DNA from: Mycobacterium xenopi
Lineage (GTDB): Bacteria > Actinomycetota > Actinomycetes > Mycobacteriales > Mycobacteriaceae
Assembly: GCF_009936235.1 (NCBI RefSeq)
Contig: NZ_AP022314.1
Coordinates: 1,302,001 to 1,366,000 of the forward strand
Direction of reading: 5' to 3'
DNA length: 64,000 nt
Of the stretch, positions 54,553 through 63,549 are shown one piece after another; positions within the stretch are counted from its first letter, which is position 1, and the number at the start of each line of letters is the position of its first letter. The notes beneath the pieces are model-generated. The model did no database searches. It was given only the letters and a program-made list of their open reading frames with translations, and was not told where the DNA came from. Both the position numbers and the translations under genes were made by a program.

Positions 54553-55284
54553 GTGTCGCCGGTGCGTTGGCTGCGGGCGGCCGCCGTGGTGGGGGCGGCG
54601 GCATTGCTCTTGGCGTCGAGTTGTACGTGGCAGCTCGGCAGCTACATCCCCAAGGGGGTGCCGCCGCCGGCGGGGGATCCGGTTCCGCCGGTGGACACCC
54701 ATGCCAAGGGCCGGCCCGCCGATCAGTTGCACAGCTGGGCGGTCGAGCGCAGTGCGGCACTGCAAATTCCGGTTATTGCGCTGGAAGCCTATGCCTACGC
54801 GGCCCGGGTCGCTGAGGTCGAAAACCCGAACTGCCGTATATCGTGGACGACTTTGGCCGGTATCGGTGAAGTGGAAAGTCACCACGGCACCTACCATCAT
54901 GCGTCGATTGCCCCCAATGGCGATGTGCACCCGCCGATTCGGGGCGTGCGCCTGGACGGAAGTGGCGGCACGTTGCACATAGTCGACACCGATGCCGGCG
55001 GCCTTGCCGACGATGACGGCACGGTTCGGGCAATGGGGCCAATGCAGTTCATCCCGGAGACGTGGCGGCTGTACGGAGTCGACGCCAATAATGACGGCGT
55101 CGTCAGCGTCGACAACATCGACGACGCCGCGCTCTCGGCTGCTGGCTATTTATGTTGGCGTGGAAAGAATCTCGCGACACCACGAGGGTGGATCACTGCG
55201 CTGCGGGCCTACAACGACTCCGACGTGTATGCGCGCGCGGTACGGGATTGGGCTACCGCCTACGCGGCGGGCCACCCGCTGTGA
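54553..55284 (+). CDS. lpqU: Lipoprotein LpqU, lytic-transglycosylase-like
   Basis: 243 residues from GTG 54553 (TGAGGGAG upstream). Signal AAAVVGAALLLASSCTWQ with a likely lipidated Cys, then an SLT_2/MltB-like domain: TTLAGIGEVESHHGTYHHAS (catalytic Glu), GPMQFIPETWRLYGVDANND, INIDDAALSAAGYLC-like segment and ALRAYNDSDVYARAVRDWA. Expected to cleave peptidoglycan glycan strands at the cell surface. Equivalent to Rv1022. Confidence 0.92.
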   Translation: MSPVRWLRAAAVVGAAALLLASSCTWQLGSYIPKGVPPPAGDPVPPVDTHAKGRPADQLHSWAVERSAALQIPVIALEAYAYAARVAEVENPNCRISWTTLAGIGEVESHHGTYHHASIAPNGDVHPPIRGVRLDGSGGTLHIVDTDAGGLADDDGTVRAMGPMQFIPETWRLYGVDANNDGVVSVDNIDDAALSAAGYLCWRGKNLATPRGWITALRAYNDSDVYARAVRDWATAYAAGHPL

Positions 55285-55364
55285 GCCTTCCCGCCCAAGC
55301 AGGCTCTAGGCTACAGCGGGTAGTCACAAACCACGTGCTCACCTGACGACGCAAGGAGAAGTCA

Positions 55365-56654
55365 GTGCCGATTATCGAGCAGGTCGGGGCCCGCGAGATC
55401 CTCGATTCTCGCGGCAACCCGACGGTCGAGGTCGAGGTCGCTCTCATCGACGGGACATTCGCGCGGGCAGCGGTGCCCTCCGGTGCGTCGACCGGCGAGC
55501 ACGAAGCCGTCGAGCTGCGCGACGGTGGCGATCGCTACGGCGGCAAAGGTGTCAAGAAGGCTGTGCAGGCGGTGCTCGACGAGATCGCACCCGCTGTGAT
55601 CGGGCTCAACGCCGACGAGCAGCGGCTGGTCGATCAGGCGCTGGTGGATCTCGACGGCACCCCTGACAAGTCCCGGCTGGGCGCCAACGCGATGCTCGGC
55701 GTCTCGCTGGCCGTCGCCAAGGCCGCGGCGGATGCCGCTGAGCTGCCGCTGTTTCGCTACATCGGCGGCCCGAACGCGCACATCCTGCCGGTACCGCTGA
55801 TGAACATCCTCAACGGCGGCGCCCACGCCGACACCGCCGTCGACGTCCAGGAGTTCATGGTGGCCCCGATCGGGGCGCCCAGCTTCGCCGAGGCTCTGCG
55901 CTGGGGTGCCGAGGTATACCACGCGCTCAAGTCGGTGCTCAAAAAGCAGGGGCTCAGCACAGGATTGGGCGACGAGGGCGGCTTCGCGCCGGACGTGCCA
56001 GGTACCAAGGCCGCGCTTGATTTGATCAGCCTGGCCATCGAGTCGACAGGTCTGAAATACGGTGCCGACGTGGCGTTGGCGCTCGATGCCGCAGCCACCG
56101 AGTTCTTCGCCGAGAAGACGGGCTACAACTTCGAAAAGCAGACACGCACCGCGGCGCAGATGACCGAGTTTTACACCGAGCTGCTCGACACATACCCGCT
56201 GGTATCCATCGAAGACCCACTCGCCGAAGATGATTGGGACGGATGGGCAGCTCTCACGGCATCCATCGGCGATCGGGTGCAAATCGTGGGCGACGACATC
56301 TTCGTCACCAACCCCGAACGGATTGAAGAAGGCATCGAGAAGAACGTCGCAAATGCTCTGCTGGTCAAGGTAAATCAGATCGGTACGTTAACCGAAACAC
56401 TGGACGCTGTGGCGTTGGCGCACCACAGCGGATACCGCACGATGATGAGCCACCGCAGCGGGGAAACCGAGGACACCACCATCGCCGACCTGGCGGTGGC
56501 GGTCGGTTGCGGGCAGATCAAAACTGGCGCACCGGCGCGCAGCGAGCGTGTCGCCAAATACAACCAGCTGCTACGGATCGAGGAGACGCTCGGCGATGCC
56601 GCCCGCTACGCCGGCGATCTGGCGTTCCCCCGGTACGTGCCAGAAATCAAGTAG
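55365..56654 (+). CDS. eno: Enolase
   Basis: 429 residues from GTG 55365 with AAGGAG 8 nt upstream. Converts 2-phosphoglycerate to phosphoenolpyruvate. Motifs: REILDSRGNPTVEVEV, PSGASTGEHEAVELRDGG, GDEGGFAPDVPGTKA, VSIEDPLAEDDWDGW, LLVKVNQIGTLTET (catalytic Lys), SHRSGETEDTTIADLAV. Equivalent to Rv1023. Intact. Confidence 0.98.
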   Translation: MPIIEQVGAREILDSRGNPTVEVEVALIDGTFARAAVPSGASTGEHEAVELRDGGDRYGGKGVKKAVQAVLDEIAPAVIGLNADEQRLVDQALVDLDGTPDKSRLGANAMLGVSLAVAKAAADAAELPLFRYIGGPNAHILPVPLMNILNGGAHADTAVDVQEFMVAPIGAPSFAEALRWGAEVYHALKSVLKKQGLSTGLGDEGGFAPDVPGTKAALDLISLAIESTGLKYGADVALALDAAATEFFAEKTGYNFEKQTRTAAQMTEFYTELLDTYPLVSIEDPLAEDDWDGWAALTASIGDRVQIVGDDIFVTNPERIEEGIEKNVANALLVKVNQIGTLTETLDAVALAHHSGYRTMMSHRSGETEDTTIADLAVAVGCGQIKTGAPARSERVAKYNQLLRIEETLGDAARYAGDLAFPRYVPEIK

Positions 56655-56669
56655 CGGGCTTCAACCCCG

Positions 56670-57329
56670 ATGTCCGAAGGAAAGCGGCACGATTCCAAGC
56701 GGCGGTCACCGGCCTCGCGGCCGGGCCGACCCCGCGACACGGCTGCCGACCGTCGGCGCAAAGCGCCGGGCTCTCCTCGAGGCCGCGCTGAGTCCCGGAC
56801 GCAGCCCGAGGCCGTGCCACAACCCGTCAAACATTCGATCACCGCGTCGGCCGAGCAGCGCTCCGAGCAGCGGCTGGGCTTTACCGCGCGGCGGGCGGCG
56901 GTGCTGGCTGCTGTGGTCTGCGTGTTGACGCTGACGATCGCCGGTCCGGTACGCACCTACTTTGCACAGCGCACGGAGATGAACCAGCTGGCCGCTACCG
57001 AAGCCGCGTTGCGCCGACAGATCGCCGACCTCGAGCAGCAAAAAGTCAAACTGGCAGACCCGGCCTACATCGCGGCACAAGCTCGTGAGCGGCTTGGCTT
57101 CGTGAAGCCCGGCGACATTCCCTATCAGGTCCAGCTTCCGCCGACGGCGGCATCACCCAACGAGCCGGGCTCGCAGGCGGTACCCACCGCCGCCAACGGG
57201 CCCTGGTACACGTCGCTGTGGCACACGATCGCCGACACGCCGCACGGTCCGCCGGCACCACCCCCGCCGCCGGGCCCGGCCCCACCCCCGGCCCCCGCGC
57301 CGACGAATCCGGTACCGCCCGGTGGTTGA
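56670..57329 (+). CDS. ftsB: Septum formation initiator FtsB/DivIC
   Basis: 219 residues, equivalent to Rv1024. Basic disordered cytoplasmic N-terminus (about 1-70), one membrane helix (RAAVLAAVVCVLTLTIAGPV), then a coiled coil (MNQLAATEAALRRQIADLEQ, QKVKLADPAYIAAQAR) with RLGFVKPGD, the DivIC signature, and a Pro-rich periplasmic tail. Connects FtsQ/FtsL in the divisome. Overlaps the next gene by 8 bp. Confidence 0.92.
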   Translation: MSEGKRHDSKRRSPASRPGRPRDTAADRRRKAPGSPRGRAESRTQPEAVPQPVKHSITASAEQRSEQRLGFTARRAAVLAAVVCVLTLTIAGPVRTYFAQRTEMNQLAATEAALRRQIADLEQQKVKLADPAYIAAQARERLGFVKPGDIPYQVQLPPTAASPNEPGSQAVPTAANGPWYTSLWHTIADTPHGPPAPPPPPGPAPPPAPAPTNPVPPGG

Positions 57330-57825
57330 TCGTGCCGACCTGGAAACGATTGCGCGGCAGCTTGGCCGTGAGCCTCGCGGAGTGCTCGCGATCGCCTATC
57401 GCTGCCCCAACGGTGAGCCGGGCGTGGTGAAGACGGCGCCGAAACTTCCTGACGGCACACCATTCCCGACGCTGTACTACTTGACGCACCCCGTGCTGAC
57501 GGCCGCCACCAGTCGGCTGGAGTCAGCGGGGCTGATGCGGCAGATGACCGACCGGCTGCGGCAAGACCCCGACCTGGCCGCCGCCTATCGGCAAGCTCAC
57601 GAGTCGTACCTGGCCGAGCGTGATGCGATCGAACCGCTGGGCACGACGGTTTCGGCTGGCGGTATGCCCGACCGGGTGAAGTGCCTACACGTGCTCGTGG
57701 CGCATTCGTTGGCCAAGGGCCGCGGGGTGAATCCGATCGGGGACGAGGTCCTGGCGATCCTGTCCACCGACCCGCACCTTGAGTTGACGAAGGTCGGCAT
57801 CTTGGCACCGGGACAATGGGAATGA
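57322..57825 (+). CDS. DUF501 protein (Rv1025-like)
   Basis: 167 residues from GTG 57322. DUF501 signatures: AIAYRCPNGEPGVVKTAPKL, PFPTLYYLTHPVLTAATSRL, MPDRVKCLHVLVAHSLAKGR and GVNPIGDEVL. Three Cys/His-rich spots suggest a metal site. Always found between ftsB/divIC and ppx in actinobacteria. Function unknown. Overlaps both neighbours, so one transcript. Confidence 0.92.
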   Translation: MVDRADLETIARQLGREPRGVLAIAYRCPNGEPGVVKTAPKLPDGTPFPTLYYLTHPVLTAATSRLESAGLMRQMTDRLRQDPDLAAAYRQAHESYLAERDAIEPLGTTVSAGGMPDRVKCLHVLVAHSLAKGRGVNPIGDEVLAILSTDPHLELTKVGILAPGQWE

Positions 57826-58763
57826 AACGCGTTGCGGCAATTGACTGCGGCACCAACTCGATTCGGTTGTTGATTGCCGACGTGGTCAACGGGCATCTGC
57901 GCGACGTGCACCGCGAGATGCGTATCGTACGGCTCGGTCAAGGCGTCGACGCGACCGGTGAATTCCTGCCCGAGGCGCTGGAGCGCACCCGGGCCGCGCT
58001 CGTCGACTACACCGCGCTGCTACGGGTCCACGACGTCGAGCGGGTGCGCATGGTTGCCACGTCGGCCGCCCGTGACGCCGCCAATCGTGAGGTGTTCTTT
58101 GCGATGACCGCCGAGGTGTTGGGTGCTGCGGTGCCGGGGGCGGTCGCTGAAGTGATCACCGGTGCCGAAGAGGCAGAACTGTCTTTTCACGGAGCGGTCA
58201 ACGAATTCGATTACACTGCGGGGCCTTTCGTGGTCGTGGACTTGGGTGGCGGGTCCACAGAGATCGTGGTGGGCCACGATAGGGTTTCCGCGAGTTTCTC
58301 GGCCGACATCGGGTGTGTCCGGCTGACCGAGCGATGTTTGCATTCCGATCCGCCGACCCGCGCCGAGGTCGCAGACGCCCGCGGCGTGGTCCGCGAGCGG
58401 CTTGGGGTGGCGCTGCGGGCGGTGTCGGTGCAAGATGCCCAGACCTGGGTCGGTGTGGCCGGGACGATGACGACGCTGGCGGCGCTGGCCCAGGACATGG
58501 CGACGTATGATGCTGCCGCCATTCATCTTTCACGTGTCGGCCGCGACAAGCTAATGGCGGTATGCGACCGGTTGATCGGTATGACGCGTGCGCAGCGTGC
58601 CGCGCTGGGCCCGATGCACGCCGGTCGGGCCGACGTGATCGTCGCGGGCGCGATCATTGTCGAAGAGCTGGCCGACGCGCTGCGCGAACGCGCTGGCATC
58701 GAGGAACTCGTGGTCAGCGAGCACGACATTCTCGACGGGATTGCGCTCTCGATCGCCGGCTGA
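57816..58763 (+). CDS. ppx2: Exopolyphosphatase, Ppx/GppA family
   Basis: 315 residues from ATG 57816; ATG 57822, overlapping the DUF501 stop as ATGA, is equally plausible. ASKHA fold: AIDCGTNSIRLLIADV (phosphate 1), VVDLGGGSTEIVVG (phosphate 2), TGAEEAELSFHG, GVAGTMTTLAALAQ. Hydrolyses polyphosphate and/or pppGpp, affecting stringent response. Equivalent to Rv1026. Convergent with a PPE gene 23 bp away. Confidence 0.95.
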   Translation: MGMKRVAAIDCGTNSIRLLIADVVNGHLRDVHREMRIVRLGQGVDATGEFLPEALERTRAALVDYTALLRVHDVERVRMVATSAARDAANREVFFAMTAEVLGAAVPGAVAEVITGAEEAELSFHGAVNEFDYTAGPFVVVDLGGGSTEIVVGHDRVSASFSADIGCVRLTERCLHSDPPTRAEVADARGVVRERLGVALRAVSVQDAQTWVGVAGTMTTLAALAQDMATYDAAAIHLSRVGRDKLMAVCDRLIGMTRAQRAALGPMHAGRADVIVAGAIIVEELADALRERAGIEELVVSEHDILDGIALSIAG

Positions 58764-58786
58764 TTTGCACTTCGACGCCGAATAAC

Positions 58787-60208
58787 TCAGCGCCCGAGCA
58801 GCCGCTTTTTCTGCTCGCTGAACTCTTCGTCGGTCAAGCGTCCCTCGTCGCGCAGCTTGGCGATCTCGCGTATCCTCGCCGCGACTCCCGTCACCACGGG
58901 CCGCGGATTACTTTGCGATGCTTGACCTTTGCTATCTGTCGATGCATTGTCGCCGGGCGTCGCCGCCCGTCCGGCACGAGCAGCCACCCGGTGCCCCGGT
59001 GTCGCTTTGCCGTCTTCTCGGCCGCTGCCGGCGCCCAGGGTTGCACCCATGGCGCTTCCGGCCATACCCGCCAGAGCCATATCGCTCAATGGGTTTACCG
59101 AGTTACCTGCCAGGCCCGCCGCGGGTGCGCCCACGCCGGTCCTGGGCAATGCCAGCGCCACCGGTCGTACGGCCGGCGTCGCGACCGTCCAGGTCGGCGG
59201 CACCGACAACGCCCCGATTTTGTTTGCCTCACCCAGTCCCGCCGACACCGACGACGCCGACGACCCCGCCAGCGGGCCCGGGTGTGTGATGATCGCCGGG
59301 AATTCCGTCGGCGGCACCGATCCCGTGCCCGGCCAGGGCTCGACGCCTGCCCAGCCGCTGATGATCTGATCTTCGTGAAGCCCCGACAAAGCACCTTCGA
59401 CAACGTAGGGAAACCCCGCCAACCCCAGCGGGGCGACGGGTGTGAGGGCACCGAGCGCCGCGATGCCACTTGGTCCGTTGATAAAGATCGAAATCAGGCT
59501 GGCCAAAGTGCTCAGCGGGTCCGGGGGATCGGCCGCGGCCGCCGGAGCCGCTGCGAAGCTCGACAACGCGCTGGGCACCGCGGAAAAGGCGTGCTGTGCC
59601 GACGAGACGGTGCGCTGCGCGTTCCCGGCGGCGGTGCCGGTGGCATGATCGACCGCCGTTGCTTGGATCGCCGCACCGTCCGGGTTGACGCTCGCAAGTG
59701 GTGACGTGAAGGGCCTGAGCGCTGTGGCAGATGCCGACGAACTCGCATAGCCGTACATCGCGGCGGCGTCCTGGGCCCACATCTCCGCGTACTGGGCCTC
59801 GATGGCAGCGATCGCGGGCGTGTTCTGCCCCAGGAGGTTCGTGGCCACTAGCGCCGTCAACTGAGCGCGATTGGCCGCGATCAGCGGCGGCGGCACTGTC
59901 GACGCCAACGCCTCCTCATATGCTGCCGCTCCCGCTTTGGCTTGGCTGGCCGCCTCCTCGGCTTGCCCGGCGGTGACGCTCAGCCACGCGACATAAGATG
60001 CGGCCGCGGTCGCCATCGACGCCGACGACGGGCCCAACCACAGCCCGGCGGTCAGTCCCGAGATCACCGACTGGTACGCGTTCGCCGCCGAATGTAGCTC
60101 GGCCGCCAGCCCGTCCCAGGCTTCGGCAGCCGCCACCAGTGGCCCCGACCCAGGACCGGCATAGATCCGACCGGAGTTGATCTCCGGCGGCAGCATCGCG
60201 AAATCCAT
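58787..60208 (-). CDS. PPE family protein, SVP subfamily, with C-terminal SHOCT-like domain
   Basis: 473 residues. PPE domain (about 1-175): DFAMLPPEINSGRIYAGPGS, WDGLAAELHSAANAYQSVIS, and the WxG variant region WLGPSSASM. SVP motif GALSVPPTW at about residue 340. The tail (about 445-473) EIAKLRDEGRLTDEEFSEQK-KRLLGR is SHOCT-like, a short oligomerisation motif. Probably exported by ESX-5 with a PE partner encoded elsewhere; no PE gene is adjacent. Second in a tandem pair, 43 bp after its paralogue. Confidence 0.92.
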   Translation of the reverse strand: MDFAMLPPEINSGRIYAGPGSGPLVAAAEAWDGLAAELHSAANAYQSVISGLTAGLWLGPSSASMATAAASYVAWLSVTAGQAEEAASQAKAGAAAYEEALASTVPPPLIAANRAQLTALVATNLLGQNTPAIAAIEAQYAEMWAQDAAAMYGYASSSASATALRPFTSPLASVNPDGAAIQATAVDHATGTAAGNAQRTVSSAQHAFSAVPSALSSFAAAPAAAADPPDPLSTLASLISIFINGPSGIAALGALTPVAPLGLAGFPYVVEGALSGLHEDQIISGWAGVEPWPGTGSVPPTEFPAIITHPGPLAGSSASSVSAGLGEANKIGALSVPPTWTVATPAVRPVALALPRTGVGAPAAGLAGNSVNPLSDMALAGMAGSAMGATLGAGSGREDGKATPGHRVAARAGRAATPGDNASTDSKGQASQSNPRPVVTGVAARIREIAKLRDEGRLTDEEFSEQKKRLLGR

Positions 60209-60251
60209 TGAAGCCCATCCTCATCGGTGCTCGTGTCAACGGGCGTGTGTT

Positions 60252-61685
60252 TCAGCGCCCGAGTAGGCGGTTCTTCTGTTCGGCGAACTCCTCTTCGGTC
60301 AAAATGCCCTCGTCGCGTAGCCTGGCGAACTCACGCAGCTCAGCCGCGACACCCGTCACCACGGTTCGCGGCTTGCTCTCCGACGCGTCATCTTCGCGGT
60401 CATCTGCCGCACGGTCACCGGCGGTCGCCGCGCGTTCACCGGTGGGCTTCTGGCGTTCAGCGGGACTCGCCCGTCCGCGATCCCGGCCGCCGGTGCCGAG
60501 GGTTCCGGCCATGGCGCGCCCGGCCATACCCGCCAGAGCCATGTCGCTGAACGTGCTCCCCGCGGCACCTGTCGCTCCCTGTGCGGCGGCTTCTGCCGCT
60601 GCACCAACACCGGTTCCCGGTAGTGCCGGTAGCGTCACCGCGACGGGACGCACCGCCGGTGTCGAGATGGTCCACGTCGGCGGCACGGACAACCCCCCGA
60701 CCGTATGCGCTTGGCCCGCGCTGGCTGAGACGGCCGGCGCGGACGGCACTATCGGGCCGGTGATGATCGCGGGGAACTCGGTCGGAGGCACTGTGCCGGT
60801 GCCCGGCCAGGGCTCTACGCCTGCCCAGCCGCTGACGATCTCATCGGTGTGGAAACCCGTCAGCGCACCGACAACGTCGAAGGGAAGCGAAACTGCGGTC
60901 AAGGGGGCCAGCGGAGTATCGACGCCAAGGGTCGCGAGGCCGCTTGGCGCGTCGATGAACACGGTGACCAGGTTTGCCAGCGTGGCCAGCGGATCCGGGG
61001 GGTCGGCCGCGGCGGCGGGTGTCACCGCGGCGAGGTTTTGCAGCGCGTTGGGCACCGCCGAAAAGGCTTGCTGGGTCGATGCGACCGTGCTTTTCGAGTT
61101 GCCGGCGGCGGTGCCCGCGGCTTTGCCGACGGCGCTGGCTTGAATCGCCGCGGCGTCCGCACTGGTGCTCGGTTGCGGTGGCGTGAACGGCGTCAGGGCG
61201 GTTGCCGATGCCGAGGATCCCGCGTAGCCGTACATCGCTGCCACGTCTTGGGCCCACATCTGGGCGTACTGTGCTTCGGTCGCCGCAATCGCCGAGGCGT
61301 TCTGCCCGAGCAGATTTGTCGCCACCAGCTCCATCAACAGAGTGCGATTGGCCGCGATCACCGACGGCGGCACCGTAGCGGCAAAGGCCACCTCGTAGGC
61401 CGCGGCCGCCGCCCTGGCATGCGCGGCGGTCTGCTCGGCCTGTGCGGAGGCGCTGCTCAACCACGTCACGTAGGGGACTGCCGCGGCCGCCATCGACGCC
61501 GATGCGGGACCCAGCCACGGGCCACTGGCTAACGCCGCAACCACCGACTGATAAGAGTTCGCCGCCGAAGACAGTTCGGCGGCGAGTCCATCCCAGGCCG
61601 CTGCGGCGGCCACCAGCGACCCTGAACCCGGACCTGTGTACATTCGACCGGAATTGATCTCCGGCGGTAACATCGCGAAATCCAT
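60252..61685 (-). CDS. PPE family protein, SVP subfamily, with C-terminal SHOCT-like domain (tandem paralogue)
   Basis: 477 residues, first of the pair. Same plan: DFAMLPPEINSGRMYTGPGS, WDGLAAELSSAANSYQSVVA, WLGPASASM, SVP motif GGLSVPPTW, tail REFARLRDEGILTEEEFAEQ-KNRLLGR. AAGGAG lies 12 nt before ATG 61685. The two proteins are alike over their whole length, including the unusual tail, so they arose by duplication. Likely ESX-5 substrate at the cell surface. Confidence 0.92.
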   Translation of the reverse strand: MDFAMLPPEINSGRMYTGPGSGSLVAAAAAWDGLAAELSSAANSYQSVVAALASGPWLGPASASMAAAAVPYVTWLSSASAQAEQTAAHARAAAAAYEVAFAATVPPSVIAANRTLLMELVATNLLGQNASAIAATEAQYAQMWAQDVAAMYGYAGSSASATALTPFTPPQPSTSADAAAIQASAVGKAAGTAAGNSKSTVASTQQAFSAVPNALQNLAAVTPAAAADPPDPLATLANLVTVFIDAPSGLATLGVDTPLAPLTAVSLPFDVVGALTGFHTDEIVSGWAGVEPWPGTGTVPPTEFPAIITGPIVPSAPAVSASAGQAHTVGGLSVPPTWTISTPAVRPVAVTLPALPGTGVGAAAEAAAQGATGAAGSTFSDMALAGMAGRAMAGTLGTGGRDRGRASPAERQKPTGERAATAGDRAADDREDDASESKPRTVVTGVAAELREFARLRDEGILTEEEFAEQKNRLLGR

Positions 61686-62236
61686 TGCGGCCTAACTCCT
61701 TAGCGGCTTACAGAGCTTGGGCTCGGTGGCCGCATAAGCTTTGCTACCTCACCAGCGGTCACAAAGGGGCTGCCCATTGTCACGGCAACCATGTCCGGCG
61801 CGACTACTGGGAAATACATGGGCTTCCTCTGCTCGGTGACTTCTGGGCAACGTGGAATTCGCAGATTACGTTATGGCTAGGTTGCCCACCAAAGACCGCT
61901 TTGACCGCCAGGCAAACCCATTATGGATTGTTGATGTAATCCGCGCGAATTCATTAACGACTTCTTAACGACGGTGTCGTGTCGGCGCGCAACTAAATCA
62001 CAGGTCAAAAGCCTGTGGAAAATGGCGTGGAGACATCGGCAATGCTTGACGCGAATCTTCGGTGAACGACCAATTTCTTTACTCGGTCTGATGAGCCTGA
62101 CGTTCCGCATCAGGCCTGACTTGGTTCGCGGTTCGCCGTTTGCGGTGGACGCGGGTTGACCTGGTGTTTGTCGGTTTAGCTTGCCTACCGATGTGGGCAG
62201 CCGAGTTTTGTCAGACCCGGCTGTGATGATGACGGT
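61686..62236. other. Intergenic region between the PPE operon and the 13E12 gene
   Basis: 551 bp, visibly lower in GC than its surroundings and without a supportable gene. It should hold the promoter of the PPE pair. TTAACGAC occurs at 61954-61961 and 61965-61972, an 11-bp direct repeat as bound by OmpR-type regulators, about 270 bp from either gene. Nothing else recognised. Confidence 0.5.
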
Positions 62237-63473
62237 ATGTCGTCGACCGCTGCGCCTGCTGCCACCGGGTTGAGTCCTGCCGAGCGTCTTGAGGTGTTGT
62301 TCGAGGAGTTGGCGGAGTTGGCCGGTCAGCGCAACGCGATTGATGGGCGCATTGTGCAGATCGTCGCCGAGCTGGATCGCGACGGGCTGTGGGGTGGCAC
62401 GGGGGCGCGTTCGGTGGCGGCGCTGGTGGCCTGGAAGTTGGGCGCCTCGTCGGCCACTGCCCACACCATCGCCGCGGTGGCGCGCCGGCTAGAAGAGTTT
62501 CCCCGCTGCGCGGCGGGCCTGGTCGAGGTCGGCTGTCGCTGGATCAGGTCGGGGTGATCGCCGCGGGGGCCGCTGCGGGCTCTGACGAGCACTATGCGCA
62601 GTTGGCGGCGGTGGCCACGGTCAACCAGTTGCGCACCGCGGTGCGGCTCGAACCGCGACCCGACCCCGAGCCGCAGCGGCCAGCGCCGCGTTCGATCACC
62701 AAGACCAGCGATGAGCGGTCCAGTTGTTGGCGGATCAGACTGCCTCATGATGAGGCGGCGACGTTCGACGCGGCGCTGGCCTCGCATCTGGAGGCGCTGG
62801 TCACCGAGTGGAAACACGAACGGGGCGGATCGGAGAACGCGCCGCCGATGCCGAGCACCGCTGATGCGTTCATGCGGCTGGTCGAGTCCGGCTGGGACGC
62901 CGAAGCGACACGGCGCCCGCACGGGGCGCGCACCACGGTGGTGGTGCATCTCGACATCGCCCAGCGCGCCGCGGCGCTGCATCTGGGTCCACTGCTATCT
63001 GAGGCCGACCGGAAATATTTGACCTGTGATGCCACCTGCGAAGTGTGGTTTCAACGCCACGGGCAGCCCCTCGGCGCCGGGCGCGCCACCCGGGTCGTCG
63101 GCGGCGGCTGCGCCGTGCCCTCGAGCACCGCCACCCCACGTGCGCGGTTCCCGGCTGCGGGGCCACCCGCGGGCTGCACGCCCACCACATCGTCCACTGG
63201 GAAGACGGCGGCGCCACCGAATTGGCCAACCTGGTGCTGGTCTGCCCGTACCACCATCGGCTACACCACCGCGGGGTGATCACCATCACCGGATCCGCCG
63301 ACAAGCTCATCGTCACCGACAGCACCGGCCGACGGCTTCGCGCCGGATCGCTGGCCCGACCACCCAACCGTCCCCCGCCCGCCGTCCCACCCTGCCCAGG
63401 GCCCACCGGCGAACGCGCCAACTGGTGGTGGTACCAACCCTTCCAACCACAACCCCCACCCACCAACAACTAA
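62237..63473 (+). CDS. 13E12-family protein (DUF222 + HNH endonuclease), two apparent frameshifts
   Basis: M. tuberculosis 13E12 repeat-type protein. DUF222 part: AERLEVLFEELAELAGQRNA, SVAALVAWKLGASSATAHTI, then after a lost G near 62525-62528 LSLDQVGVIAAGAAAGSDEH. Middle part ends CDATCEVWFQRHGQPLGAGR. After a second lost base near 63098-63107 come RHPTCAVPGCGATRGLHAHH and IVHWEDGGATELANLVLVCP, a full HNH site. Adding both bases gives 412 residues. These genes are multi-copy in mycobacteria and thought to be remnants of mobile or homing elements. Confidence 0.82.
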
Positions 63474-63549
63474 GCCGCCACCCCAGCCGGTCACTGCAGG
63501 CACCGTAGCCAGATTCCTGCATGCGAGAGCGGCGCCAGCGCCGAACAGT

